Shown piece by piece: positions 1-7,943 of a stretch of 13,506 bases of DNA. The stretch is from Azoarcus sp. (GTDB lineage: Bacteria > Pseudomonadota > Gammaproteobacteria > Burkholderiales > Rhodocyclaceae): positions 1-13,506 of the forward strand of contig JAIRWW010000181.1 in assembly GCA_031268685.1 (NCBI GenBank), given 5' to 3'. The notes beneath the pieces were generated by a model. The model was not told where the DNA came from. It saw nothing but the letters and a program-made list of their open reading frames with translations, and ran no database searches. Position numbers and translations under genes: made by a program. The stretch's first letter is position 1, and every line of letters starts with the position of its first letter.

Positions 1-558
1 GAATGCCATGAAATAACCGTATACGTGCGAACTGAGTAGTGAATTATACAAGGCGCCATAGCCTGTGAGACGGCTCGATGTTCCATCGCAAAGATACAGG
101 CCAAGCGACACAAGGCCGATCAGGCTTACGATAATGGCGCTGAGTTGAAGGCTGCGCATCAGACGCTCTGGCGATTTCAAGGCCAACCTCCCAGCGGAAA
201 AAAGCAGGAACAACACGTAAAACGGCCTTTTTATCAGCGAAATTATAGACTCATCTGTGCCAGACCATAATATGGACAGCATTGCATAAGAAACGAACAA
301 TATAAAGGCAGTGATCAGACGAAAAGAAAACAAAACTCTCAGGCGCGAAGGGTACAAAAAAATCGCCAATACACTCGGCGTCAACAGCGATATGTAATAA
401 AGCTTGTGGTAATACGAACGATCACCAATCCAAAACATTCCCGTGAGAAGCATAAGCCAGCCAATCGGCAAAACATTTTCGATCAGCCAGTCAGATGCTT
501 TTTCCATTTTTCCGTAAAACGAAATAATATCTAAATCTTTATAGTGATTACCGGCCAT
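1..558 (-). CDS. O-antigen ligase/polymerase-like membrane protein (3' part outside window)
   Basis: An open frame of 186 codons runs from ATG at 558-556 off the left edge. It starts MAGNHYKDLDIISFYGK and a purine run (GGGGGGAC) sits just upstream of the ATG. Hydrophobic segments lie at about residues 24-42, 53-68, 80-97, 110-122 and 138-155, with short charged loops between. The piece SRLTGYGALYNSLLSSHVYG near the right end of the visible part resembles the conserved periplasmic region of O-antigen ligase/Wzy-type proteins (RLxGxGxLxNP...VYG); this rests on memory of the family. Such proteins join or polymerise surface polysaccharide at the periplasmic face of the inner membrane. The ligase signature domain itself would lie beyond the window, so ligase versus polymerase cannot be settled. 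The DNA is clearly AT-richer than the rest of the window, as is common in surface-glycan loci. It is divergent from the metal-efflux cluster. Confidence 0.72.
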   Translation of the reverse strand, partial: MAGNHYKDLDIISFYGKMEKASDWLIENVLPIGWLMLLTGMFWIGDRSYYHKLYYISLLTPSVLAIFLYPSRLRVLFSFRLITAFILFVSYAMLSILWSGTDESIISLIKRPFYVLFLLFSAGRLALKSPERLMRSLQLSAIIVSLIGLVSLGLYLCDGTSSRLTGYGALYNSLLSSHVYGYFMAF

Positions 559-702
559 GACAGTCCCCCCCGTGGACAATATTTGCGCATCTGGCGCATA
601 ATAAGGCCAGCTTCGATTCAAAGCTATATCTATAAAAATGCAAAAACTTGAACAAAAATACCCAGCTTGACGATCCATGCCACATCCTGCTATATAACGC
701 GC
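559..702. other. AT-rich divergent intergenic region
   Basis: This 144-bp region separates the leftward membrane protein gene from the rightward metal-efflux cluster. It contains a direct repeat GCGCAT (585-590 and 594-599), a short dyad AGCTT...AAGCT (609-625), and two CAAAAA boxes 12 bp apart (641-646 and 653-658) just ahead of a candidate promoter at 667. No classic copper-response palindrome was recognised. It presumably holds the promoters of both divergent genes. Confidence 0.5.
667..696 (+). promoter_or_regulatory. candidate sigma-70 promoter of the metal-efflux cluster
   Basis: TTGACG at 667-672 followed after 18 bp by TATATA at 691-696 fits a housekeeping promoter. The predicted transcription start would fall at about 702-704, on the ATG at 703, so the first message would be leaderless or nearly so. 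Spacing and hexamers are read directly; activity is inferred. Confidence 0.45.
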
Positions 703-1059
703 ATGCGTTTCCGGAAATTCCTTTCCCTCCTGCTGGCCTTCTGCGTCATGCTCGCCACGTTTCCAGGCGGCGCGGCGCTTGCCTTCGGCGCAAAGGATGC
801 TGCCGGTTCAGGTTCACATAGCATGACAACATGCCATGACGCCATGGACAGCGACGCCGGTTCGCATGACCGGCACGATGCGCCCGCTGACGCAGCACAG
901 CCTCAGCACAATTGCTGCACCGGCTTCGTGGGCATCCTTTCCACAACGGCATTTTCTCCGGTCATGCCCCACGCGCGGGAAACCCCCCTCTTCCTGCCTT
1001 CCCTGCGCCTCCTCTCCCGCACTACGGGCATCTACCGCCCGCCCCGGCAACACGCCTGA
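703..1059 (+). CDS. small exported His/Cys-rich protein, CopL/DUF2946-like
   Basis: This 118-residue protein begins MRFRKFLSLLLAFCVMLATF, a clear Sec signal peptide with likely cleavage after the AALA near residue 27. The next 50 residues are rich in His, Asp, Met and Cys (for example TTCHDAMDSDAGSHDRHD and QPQHNCC), as expected for soft-metal binding, and the protein ends with a basic YRPPRQHA. Small secreted proteins of this type, often annotated CopL-like or DUF2946, commonly precede copper efflux genes, but the exact family is not certain. An in-frame TTG at 667 would add 12 residues; I reject it because it spoils the signal peptide and forms the -35 box. No Shine-Dalgarno precedes ATG 703, consistent with a leaderless message. 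It lies 104 bp before the outer membrane gene and may help sense or buffer periplasmic copper. Confidence 0.65.
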   Translation: MRFRKFLSLLLAFCVMLATFPGGAALAFGAKDAAGSGSHSMTTCHDAMDSDAGSHDRHDAPADAAQPQHNCCTGFVGILSTTAFSPVMPHARETPLFLPSLRLLSRTTGIYRPPRQHA

Positions 1060-1113
1060 TCCCGACAGCCTGACACCGAACGGTTCCGCGCCTCCGTGCG
1101 CGTAAAACCTTCT

Positions 1114-1135
1114 CCGGCGTTCACTTGAACGCCGG
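1114..1135. promoter_or_regulatory. perfect 10-bp inverted repeat before the outer membrane factor gene
   Basis: CCGGCGTTCA (1114-1123) and TGAACGCCGG (1126-1135) are exact reverse complements separated by two bases. The dyad lies 28 bp before the ATG at 1164, in the gap after the small His/Cys-rich gene. There is no following T-run, so a classical terminator is unlikely. It could be an operator or an mRNA processing/attenuation hairpin. Confidence 0.45.
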
Positions 1136-1163
1136 TCACCCAATGTTGCGGGGAGTTGTCTCC

Positions 1164-2420
1164 ATGAAACCCAATCGCATGGCCGTCCTCATGAGCGGCC
1201 TGCTCTGCCTCGCGCAAGGGGAAGCCGCGGCGCTTTCCCTTGACGAAGCCCTGTCGCGCGCCGCGCGCGCGCCGGAAGTCCTTTCCAGCCTGGCGACCGA
1301 AGATGCCACCGGGGAATTGTCCAAAGCCACCGGGCAGTTGCCCGACCCGCGTCTCGTCCTCTCGGTCGATGACTTCGCGCTGGAAGGCGACACGCGATAT
1401 CGCCTAGATGGCAGCAAGCGCATGATCGGCGTAATGCAGGCGATTCCAGCCGCCTCCAAGCGGGAAGCCGAACGCCAAAAGGCGGCGGCGGCGCGCGAAG
1501 GCAGTGCGCGCACACGGGAATACACGCAGCTTGCCGCCCGCAGGGAAGTGAGCCTGCTCTGGCTGAAGCTGTATTTCCTGACGCAAAAAGAGGCGCTTCT
1601 ACAAGCGAACGCCGATGAAATACAGCGCAGGCAGGCTGTGGCGACATCCATGCTGGCGGGCGGCGGCGGCGCGGGCATGGCAATGGAGACGCTTTTCGAC
1701 CGGCAAAAACTCGACGACGCTTTCGATCTTCTGCGGCGCGACATCCGGCTTGTCCATGCCCGCCTGACGCGCTGGACCGGCCCGCTGGCGTCCGCTGAAA
1801 CCGCCACCGGCGCATTGCCCCCCTGGGTGCAAAACACGCCAATGACACTCCCCGGCACAGCGGATGCCCCGGAAGCCGACCCGGAAACCGAACTGCGCGC
1901 GAGCCGCTCGCGCATCGACGTGGCCGAGGCGGAACTGCTGATGGCGCTGGCTGACAGGGATATGGACTGGAACATGGAAGTCGGCTTCGGCCAGGATGCC
2001 ATGGGGAAATCCATGATGATGGCGAAAGTCGGCGTCTCGCTGCCCATATTTGCCGGTACGCGCCAAAACCCGCGCATCGCGGCGGCGCGCGCAAGACTCG
2101 TCGGCACCGAAGCCGAACATAGCCTGAGAAAAGCGGAATTCGCGCGTCAACGCGAAGAATTGCTGGCCGAAGAAGCCGCCCTCAGCGCGATGCTGCTGCG
2201 TCTCACGCAAGAAACCCTGCCCTTGCTGGATCGCGGGATTGCACTTGCCGAAGCAGCGTTCTCCGGCGGCAAAGGCACTGCCGCCACATTCATCCTGGCA
2301 AGAGAAAAACAACTTGCCGCCCGGATGCGCGCCATCGATCTCGAAGCCGAACGCGCCGCCACGCGCGCCCGGCTTCATTTTCTGCAACAGCGCGGCGGAG
2401 AAACGCATCATGAGCAATAA
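1164..2420 (+). CDS. cusC: TolC-family outer membrane factor of a heavy-metal RND exporter (CusC/CzcC-like)
   Basis: This 418-residue protein forms the outer membrane/periplasmic exit channel of the tripartite pump. It has a signal peptide (MKPNRMAVLMSGLLCLAQGE, cleavage near AAA-L at 23). LSLDEALSRAARAPEV follows, the usual start of the first TolC helix, then long Ala/Glu/Arg-rich amphipathic helices typical of the family. The motif GQLPDPRLVLSVDD and, in the second half, VGVSLPIFAGTRQNPRIAAA match the two-fold repeated architecture of the outer membrane efflux protein family. No lipobox cysteine is seen at the cleavage site. The start at 1164 was chosen because GGGGAG (1150-1155) sits 8 bases upstream and a signal peptide follows directly; upstream in-frame starts add only a non-hydrophobic tail. 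It overlaps the adaptor gene by 11 bases. Family is secure; the cus rather than czc label comes from the downstream pump. Confidence 0.85.
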   Translation: MKPNRMAVLMSGLLCLAQGEAAALSLDEALSRAARAPEVLSSLATEDATGELSKATGQLPDPRLVLSVDDFALEGDTRYRLDGSKRMIGVMQAIPAASKREAERQKAAAAREGSARTREYTQLAARREVSLLWLKLYFLTQKEALLQANADEIQRRQAVATSMLAGGGGAGMAMETLFDRQKLDDAFDLLRRDIRLVHARLTRWTGPLASAETATGALPPWVQNTPMTLPGTADAPEADPETELRASRSRIDVAEAELLMALADRDMDWNMEVGFGQDAMGKSMMMAKVGVSLPIFAGTRQNPRIAAARARLVGTEAEHSLRKAEFARQREELLAEEAALSAMLLRLTQETLPLLDRGIALAEAAFSGGKGTAATFILAREKQLAARMRAIDLEAERAATRARLHFLQQRGGETHHEQ

Positions 2421-4110
2421 AGAAAACCCTGGACAATCCCCATCCGTTCGGGCTGAGCCGGTCGTTGCCCGTGATCCCGCGAAGACTGCCCCTCGACAAG
2501 CTCAGGGCGGACAGAATGACGCGAAGCTCCACAGACTCCACCCGGTCACAGCCGCCGCGTTTTTCCTCGTCCTCGCCGCGGGACTTCTCATCGGCTGGCG
2601 CTTGGGCATGCAAAGCGCGCCCCCGGAGCGCCCCCCCCAACAAACCGGAAGCGCGCGCGAAATCCTCTATTGGTACGACCCGATGAAACCGGATGCGCAC
2701 TTCGAGCGCCCCGGCAAATCGCCTTTCATGGATATGGAACTCGTCCCGCGCTACGCTGGCGAAGCCCAAACCGCCGGACTCGGACTCGCGCCCGCATACA
2801 CGCAAAACCTCGGCGTCAAGCTGGGAACAGTAGAAAAAGGCGAACTGCATCCATTCATCGAAGTTTCCGGCAGCGTAAGGTTCGACGAGCACGGCATCTC
2901 CGTCGTGCAAGCCCGGACAAGCGGTATCGTCGAGCGCGCCTACCCGCTCGCCGCTGGCGACCGCGTGCGGGCGGGCGCGCCGCTCGCGGATATCCGGACG
3001 CCGGAATGGTTCGCGGCGCAAAGCGAATACCTAGCCTTGAAAGACCTGCCGCAACTAGCCGCCGCCGCCCGCAGCCGTCTTTTGCAACTGGGCATGAGCG
3101 CCCGGCAAATCGACGACATCGAACAGCGCGGCCAGCCCCGCGCCGTCATCACCTTGCGCGCGCCGCGCGACGGCATGCTTTCGGAATTCGAACTGCGCCA
3201 GGGCATGACGATCATGCCCGGACAAACACTGGCGCGGATCAACAGCATCGACCGCGTCTGGATCGAAGCACAGGTTCCGGAAACCGAAGCGGCCCGGCTC
3301 GACATCGGCGGCAAAGTCAAAGCGCGGCTCACCGCCCTGCCCGGCCAGATGCTGGATGGCCTCATCGACGCCCTGATTCCGGAACTCGACCGCGACACCC
3401 GCAACCTGCGCGTGCGCGTAGCGCTGCCGAACCCGGACGGCCTGCTGAAACCCGGCATGCTGGCCTTCATCCAACTAGAAAGCGCCGGAGAGAAAACCGC
3501 CGCCCTGCTCGTCCCCACGGAAGCGGTCATCGCCACGGGCAAGCGCCACATCGTCATCGCCGCACCCGCGGATGGCCGCTTCGTTCCCGTGGAAGTCGCC
3601 ACGGGAACCGAATCCGGCGGCAAGACGGAAATCCTCTCCGGCGCGCTGCGGGCGGGCGAGCGCGTCGTCGTCTCCGGCCAGTTCATGATCGACTCCGAAG
3701 CCTCCCTGCGCGGCGTACTGGCGCGCATGCAAGCGAACGAAACCCCGGACAAATCACAAAGCCTCCAACCCGTTCGGGCTGAGCCTGCCGAAGCCCTCGA
3801 TCCACAGAGAACGCCCCTCGACAAGCTCAGGGCGAACGGATTTTCCCAAAGCCCCCCAAGCGCCCCCCCCGCCCTCACCCACACCGGCATCGGCATCGTG
3901 CAATCAACGACGGACGACGAAATCGTCCTCGCGCACGAAGCAATCCCCGGACTCGAATGGCCTGCCATGACCATGCCATTCACCCTCCAGCCCCCCGGCC
4001 TCGCCAAAGCCCTCACCCCCGGCCAAAAAGTGCGCTTCCGCTTTTCCATCACAAACGAAGGCCCGGTAATCGCGCATCTGGAAGCCCTGCCGCAAAAGGA
4101 TGCGCCATGA
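2410..4110 (+). CDS. cusB: CusB-like RND periplasmic adaptor with fused C-terminal CusF domain
   Basis: This 566-residue membrane-fusion protein links the inner-membrane pump to the outer membrane channel. In order it shows a 45-residue N-terminal tail, a membrane anchor (about 46-63, [17 protein letters not shown]), and a CusB-type metal-binding segment at 87-115 (YWYDPMKP...[13 protein letters not shown]). The barrel-sandwich and beta-barrel domains follow ([52 protein letters not shown]). A CusF-like domain occupies about 491-566 with the Cu(I)/Ag(I) residues His509, Trp517, Met520 and Met522. Fused CusF domains are known in SilB-type adaptors. The start ATG 2410 lies inside the 3' end of the preceding gene, and the stop overlaps the pump start (ATGA). 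Oddly, residues 12-35 and 454-477 are encoded by two copies of a dispersed palindromic repeat, one in the tail and one in the linker before the CusF domain; both remain in frame. Confidence 0.9.
   Translation: MSNKENPGQSPSVRAEPVVARDPAKTAPRQAQGGQNDAKLHRLHPVTAAAFFLVLAAGLLIGWRLGMQSAPPERPPQQTGSAREILYWYDPMKPDAHFERPGKSPFMDMELVPRYAGEAQTAGLGLAPAYTQNLGVKLGTVEKGELHPFIEVSGSVRFDEHGISVVQARTSGIVERAYPLAAGDRVRAGAPLADIRTPEWFAAQSEYLALKDLPQLAAAARSRLLQLGMSARQIDDIEQRGQPRAVITLRAPRDGMLSEFELRQGMTIMPGQTLARINSIDRVWIEAQVPETEAARLDIGGKVKARLTALPGQMLDGLIDALIPELDRDTRNLRVRVALPNPDGLLKPGMLAFIQLESAGEKTAALLVPTEAVIATGKRHIVIAAPADGRFVPVEVATGTESGGKTEILSGALRAGERVVVSGQFMIDSEASLRGVLARMQANETPDKSQSLQPVRAEPAEALDPQRTPLDKLRANGFSQSPPSAPPALTHTGIGIVQSTTDDEIVLAHEAIPGLEWPAMTMPFTLQPPGLAKALTPGQKVRFRFSITNEGPVIAHLEALPQKDAP
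2444..2512. repeat. dispersed palindromic repeat, copy A, inside the adaptor gene
   Basis: The left arm CCGTTCGGGCTGAGCC starts at 2444 and the right arm GCCCCTCGACAAGCTCAGGG starts at 2488; the two are imperfect reverse complements. The same arms occur in the same orientation at 3770-3839 and in the intergenic element 7837-7908. It encodes VRAEPVV...APRQAQGGQ in the N-terminal tail of the adaptor. No transposase is attached. Confidence 0.85.
3770..3839. repeat. dispersed palindromic repeat, copy B, inside the adaptor gene
   Basis: The left arm CCGTTCGGGCTGAGCCTG starts at 3770 and the right arm GCCCCTCGACAAGCTCAGGG starts at 3813, ending in CGAACGG at 3839. It encodes PVRAEPAEA...[10 protein letters not shown] between the adaptor body and its CusF domain. 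The left arm is read in the same frame as in copy A. The right arm is read in a different frame because the arm spacing differs by one base. Confidence 0.88.
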
Positions 4111-7100
4111 TCGCCCGCGTCATCTTCGCCTCCATCAAACATCGCCTGCTCGTCCTCCTGGCCGCCATCGCCCTCGCCGCATGGGGCGTATGGGCGGCGC
4201 GCTCGATGCCGCTGGATGCCCTGCCGGATCTATCCGACGTCCAAGTCATCCTCCGCACGCCATTCCCCGGCCAAGCGCCGAAAATCGTCGAAGAACAAGT
4301 AAGCTACCCGCTCTCCGCCACCATGCTCTCGGTGCCGGGCGTCAAAACCGTGCGAGGCTTTTCCTTCTTCGGCGTCTCCTTCGTCTACGTCCTCTTCGAC
4401 GACGCCACCGACCTCTATTGGGCGCGCTCGCGGGTATTGGAATACCTGAATCAAGCGGCGGGACAACTACCGGCGGGCGTCACCCCCACCCTGGGGCCGG
4501 ACGCCTCCGGCGTGGGCTGGATCTACGAATACGCCCTCATCGACCGGAGCGGCCGCCACAGCCTCGCGGACCTGCGCGCCCTGCAAGACTGGTTCCTCAA
4601 ATACGAACTGAAAACCGTGCCCGGCATCGCCGAAGTCGCCAGCATCGGCGGCATGGTCAAGCAATACCAGATCACGCCCGACCCCGTAAAACTCGCGGCC
4701 TTCGGCCTCACCCCCGCCGGCATCGAAATGGCCGTCGCCAAAAGCAACCAGGAAACCGGCGGCGCGGCGCTGGAACTGGCGGAAACAGAATACATGGTGC
4801 GCGCGACCGGCTATCTGCAAAACCTCGCCGGCTTCCGCGCCATCCCCCTGAAAACAGACGCCTCCGGCAGCGTCGTGCGCCTGGGCGACATCGCCCGGAT
4901 ACAACTGGGGCCGGAAATGCGGCGCGGCATCGCGGAACTGGACGGCGAAGGCGAAGTCGCGGGCGCAGTGGTAATCCTGCGGAACGGCAAAAACGCCTAC
5001 GCGGCAATCACCGAAATCAAAGCGCGACTCGCGCGCCTGCAAAAAAGCCTGCCGGAAGGCGTGGAAATCGTGCCGACCTACGACCGGGGGACACTCATAA
5101 AAGCCACCGTCGACAACCTCACCCGCAAACTGCTCGAAGAATTCCTCGCCGTCGCCGTCGTATGCGCCATCTTCCTCTGGCATCTGCGCTCGGCGCTAGT
5201 CGCAATCATCTCGCTGCCGCTGGGCGTACTAGCGGCCTTCATCGTCATGCACGTCCATGGCGCGGGCAGCGTCTCCGCCAACATGATGTCCCTGGGCGGC
5301 ATCGCCATCGCCGTGGGCGCAATGGTCGATGCAGCCATCGTCATGATCGAAAATGCCCACAAAAAACTGGAAGCCTGGCAAACAGCGCACCCAGGCGCGG
5401 CGCTGGCCGGAGCGGAACGCTGGCGCGTCATCGGCGAAGCGGCGGCAGCCGTGGGGCCTGCGCTCTTCTTCAGCCTTCTCATCATCACGCTTTCCTTCAT
5501 CCCCGTCTTCGCGCTGGAATCGCAAGAAGGGCGGCTTTTCTCGCCGCTCGCCTACACAAAAACCTTCGCCATGGCCGCCGCCGCCGCACTCTCCATCACC
5601 CTGATCCCCGTACTAATGGGCTACTGGATACGCGGCCCCATCCCGCCGGAAGAAAAAAACCCGATCAACCGCCTCCTCATCCGCGCCTACGCCGGCTGGC
5701 TCGACGCGGCGCTCGCCCACCCGAAAACAACGCTGGCCGCCGCCGCGCTCGTCCTGCTCACCGCGCTCTGGCCCGCCGCGAAACTGGGCGGCGAATTCCT
5801 GCCCGCCATCGACGAAGGCGACCTCCTCTACATGCCAAGCGCCCTCCCCGGCCTGTCGGCGGGCAAAGCGGGCGAACTCCTGCAACAAACCGGCCGCCTG
5901 ATCAAAACCGTACCCGAAGTCGCGCGCGTCTTCGGCAAAGCGGGCCGGGCAGAGACGGCGACCGACCCCGCGCCGCTGGAAATGTTTGAAACCGTCATCC
6001 ACTTCAAACCGCGCGGCCAATGGCGGCCCGGCATGACCCCCGAAAAACTCGTGCAAGCGCTCGACGAAGCCGTGCGCATCCCCGGCCTCGCCAACCTCTG
6101 GATTCCCCCGATCCGCAACCGCATCGACATGCTGGCGACCGGCATCAAAAGCCCCATCGGCATCAAAGTAGCGGGCGCCGACCTGAAAACAATCGAATCC
6201 ACGGCCATCGCCATCGAAGCAAGCATCAAGCACGTACCGGGCGTCGTCTCGGCGCTGGCCGAGCGCCTCAGCGGCGGGCACTACATCGACATCGACATCG
6301 CGCGCGAAACCGCCGGGCGCTACGGCATGAGCATCGCCGACGTACAAAGCGCCGTCGCCCTGCTCATCGGCGGCATGAACATCGGCGAAACCATCGAAGG
6401 CCCCGCGCGCTACCCCATCAACCTGCGCTACCCGCGCGAATGGCGCGACTCCCTCGCCGCCCTCAAGCGCCTGCCCATCGTCACCCCGAAAGGCGGACTC
6501 ATCACCCTGGAGACGCTCGCCACGCTGAACATCGTCGACGGCCCGCCGATGCTGAAAAGCGAAAACGGGCGGCTTTCCACCTGGGTCTACGTCGACGCGC
6601 GCGGACGCGACCTCGCAGGCATCGTGCGCGACATCCAGGCCGCCATCGCCGCCGGGCCAGCGCTCCCGCCCGGCGTGAGCATCGCCTACGCCGGACAGTT
6701 TGAATACCTCGAACGCGCCAGCGCGAGAATCCGGCAAGTCGCGCCGCTCGCGCTCCTCATCATCTTCCTGCTGCTCTACTTCACCTTCTCGCGCATCGAC
6801 GAAGCGATCCTCATCATGGCGAGCCTGCCGCTCTCGCTCGTGGGCGGCGTCTGGTTCCTCTACCTCATGGGCTACCACTTCTCGGTCGCCGTCGCCGTCG
6901 GCTTTATCGCGCTCGCGGGCGTCGCGGCGGAATTCGGCGTCATCATGCTCATCTATCTCAAAGAAGCACTGGCCCGGACGCCCGGCTGGCAAACCCGCCC
7001 CGGCCGCGACGCCATCCTCATCGCCGCCATCCGCGAAGGCGCGGTACAACGGGTGCGGCCCAAAGCCATGACCGTCGCCGTCATCGTCGCCGGGCTGCTG

Positions 7101-7304
7101 CCCATCTTCCTCGGCACGGGCGCAGGCTCCGAGATCATGAGCCGCATCGCAGCCCCCATGATTGGCGGTATGCTCTCGGCACCGCTCTTATCCCTGTTCG
7201 TCATCCCGGCGCTCTACCTGCTGCTGCGCCGCCGGGAAGCGGACAGGATTTTCCGCACCGGCCATTCACATCATCAGGGAGTCCGCCATGAATCCGAAAA
7301 CTGA
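4107..7304 (+). CDS. cusA: CusA-type Cu(I)/Ag(I) RND efflux pump
   Basis: This 1065-residue inner-membrane transporter uses the proton gradient to expel monovalent copper or silver. It starts [20 protein letters not shown], the usual first transmembrane helix, and has the two groups of helices around residues 335-530 and 875-1045 flanking large periplasmic loops. The three methionines of the CusA metal site are present: Met576 ([11 protein letters not shown]), Met626 (PLEMFETV) and Met675 ([16 protein letters not shown]), each three residues after the E. coli CusA positions as I recall them (573, 623, 672). The proton-relay candidates are Asp408 ([15 protein letters not shown]), Glu942 (AAEFGV) and Lys986 (RPKAMT). 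This favours Cu/Ag over Zn/Co/Cd. The C-terminus is His-containing (GHSHHQG). The start overlaps the adaptor stop by four bases and the 3' end overlaps cusF by 17, indicating translational coupling. Full length; no damage seen. Confidence 0.95.
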   Translation: MIARVIFASIKHRLLVLLAAIALAAWGVWAARSMPLDALPDLSDVQVILRTPFPGQAPKIVEEQVSYPLSATMLSVPGVKTVRGFSFFGVSFVYVLFDDATDLYWARSRVLEYLNQAAGQLPAGVTPTLGPDASGVGWIYEYALIDRSGRHSLADLRALQDWFLKYELKTVPGIAEVASIGGMVKQYQITPDPVKLAAFGLTPAGIEMAVAKSNQETGGAALELAETEYMVRATGYLQNLAGFRAIPLKTDASGSVVRLGDIARIQLGPEMRRGIAELDGEGEVAGAVVILRNGKNAYAAITEIKARLARLQKSLPEGVEIVPTYDRGTLIKATVDNLTRKLLEEFLAVAVVCAIFLWHLRSALVAIISLPLGVLAAFIVMHVHGAGSVSANMMSLGGIAIAVGAMVDAAIVMIENAHKKLEAWQTAHPGAALAGAERWRVIGEAAAAVGPALFFSLLIITLSFIPVFALESQEGRLFSPLAYTKTFAMAAAAALSITLIPVLMGYWIRGPIPPEEKNPINRLLIRAYAGWLDAALAHPKTTLAAAALVLLTALWPAAKLGGEFLPAIDEGDLLYMPSALPGLSAGKAGELLQQTGRLIKTVPEVARVFGKAGRAETATDPAPLEMFETVIHFKPRGQWRPGMTPEKLVQALDEAVRIPGLANLWIPPIRNRIDMLATGIKSPIGIKVAGADLKTIESTAIAIEASIKHVPGVVSALAERLSGGHYIDIDIARETAGRYGMSIADVQSAVALLIGGMNIGETIEGPARYPINLRYPREWRDSLAALKRLPIVTPKGGLITLETLATLNIVDGPPMLKSENGRLSTWVYVDARGRDLAGIVRDIQAAIAAGPALPPGVSIAYAGQFEYLERASARIRQVAPLALLIIFLLLYFTFSRIDEAILIMASLPLSLVGGVWFLYLMGYHFSVAVAVGFIALAGVAAEFGVIMLIYLKEALARTPGWQTRPGRDAILIAAIREGAVQRVRPKAMTVAVIVAGLLPIFLGTGAGSEIMSRIAAPMIGGMLSAPLLSLFVIPALYLLLRRREADRIFRTGHSHHQGVRHESEN

Positions 7305-7650
7305 AGCCCGCCGCCTCGCCGCCGCCTGCCTGCCAGCGCTCATCCTCGCCCTCGCGCCGCAGGCCCTGGCGCAGCACGCCCACGACCACGGCCAGCACAC
7401 CGCCGCGCCCGCCGAAACGGCGGACGGGCAAACCGTCATTGCCAGCGGACAAGGCATCGTGAAAAAGATCGACCTCGAAAAACAGCGTCTCATCCTGGAG
7501 CACGAAGCTATCGCCGCGCTCAACTGGCCCGCAATGACCATGCCGTTTGCCGTCACCGATACGGCTTTGCTGCAAGATTTGAAAATTGGGGACAGGATCG
7601 ATTTCGATTTGAAAGACCAGCGGACAATCAGCGCGATTCGGCGGCGATGA
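7288..7650 (+). CDS. cusF: periplasmic Cu(I)/Ag(I) metallochaperone CusF
   Basis: This 120-residue protein has a signal peptide ([20 protein letters not shown], cleavage near ALA-Q at 28), a His-rich mature N-terminus (QHAHDHGQH), and a CusF OB-fold domain from about 48 to 118. The metal ligands His72, Trp80, Met83 and Met85 ([16 protein letters not shown]) are all present. CusF carries periplasmic Cu(I) or Ag(I) to the adaptor. The ATG at 7288 has CAGGGAG seven to eight bases upstream and overlaps the end of cusA, so it is the last gene of the operon. It resembles the CusF domain fused to the adaptor in the same operon, although the two differ at many positions, so the system has two chaperone domains. 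In E. coli the order is cusCFBA; here cusF follows the pump. Confidence 0.93.
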   Translation: MNPKTEARRLAAACLPALILALAPQALAQHAHDHGQHTAAPAETADGQTVIASGQGIVKKIDLEKQRLILEHEAIAALNWPAMTMPFAVTDTALLQDLKIGDRIDFDLKDQRTISAIRRR

Positions 7651-7763
7651 AAGGTATGGCGTGATGCATGGAATGTTTTTCCATGGAACGCGGTGTCGAC
7701 GATGGTGTTTTCATCGGCATGAAACAGGCTCATTTCCTGCTGTTGATTGGTATTGAGCGGGCT

Positions 7764-7854
7764 GGGCTTGGTCATTGCCTGTGAGTTGGATTCACCATTC
7801 GGGCGGGGCTTGCTCATTGCCCGTAAGTTGGGCTAACCGTTCGGGCTGGGCTTG
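7764..7854. repeat. 42-bp tandem repeat, two units plus a partial third
   Basis: The word GGGCTTG recurs at 7764, 7806 and 7848, exactly 42 bp apart. The units share diverged words such as TCATTGCC(C/T)GT(A/G)AGTTGG and CC(A/G)TTCGGGC(G/T)GGGCTTG. The last partial unit is the left arm of the palindromic repeat at 7837, so the tandem seems to have grown from, or into, that element. Confidence 0.65.
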
Positions 7855-7908
7855 TCGAAGCCCGAGGCTCCATGGGAAAACGCCCTTCGACAGGCTCAGC
7901 CCGAACGG
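7837..7908. repeat. dispersed palindromic repeat, copy C, intergenic
   Basis: The left arm CCGTTCGGGCTGGGCTTGTC (from 7837) pairs with the right arm GACAGGCTCAGCCCGAACGG (7889-7908) with two mismatches, leaving a loop around 7863-7881. This is the best-preserved dyad of the three copies in the window and the only one outside a gene. No T-run follows. Confidence 0.85.
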
Positions 7909-7943
7909 TGCTGTCGTTTCCCTGGCAGTACCGGAGAAGCAGA

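Larger units (their letters stand above)
7651..7943. other. repeat-rich intergenic region between convergent genes
   Basis: No credible gene is seen in these 293 bases between the stop of cusF and the stop of the TPR gene. A small hairpin CATGGAA-TGTTT-TTCCATG lies at 7667-7685 without a downstream T-run. A 42-bp tandem repeat (7764-7854) runs into a palindromic element (7837-7908). The long dyad could act as a transcription barrier between the convergent genes, but no canonical intrinsic terminator is visible. Confidence 0.6.

Noticed and set aside
667..702. Upstream TTG start for the small His/Cys-rich protein
   Set aside because: It would put 12 polar residues before a clean signal peptide, and its first bases form the -35 box.
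2444..2512. Insertion sequence within the adaptor gene
   Set aside because: No transposase, target-site duplication or long terminal repeats; the element is a short palindromic repeat with further copies at 3770 and 7837.
5613..7049. Long open frame on the minus strand opposite cusA
   Set aside because: It is an antisense shadow of a strongly conserved GC-rich gene; the peptide is Asp/Gly/Arg-rich with no family resemblance.
7667..7685. Hairpin after cusF as an intrinsic terminator
   Set aside because: The stem is only seven pairs with mixed composition and no T-run follows.
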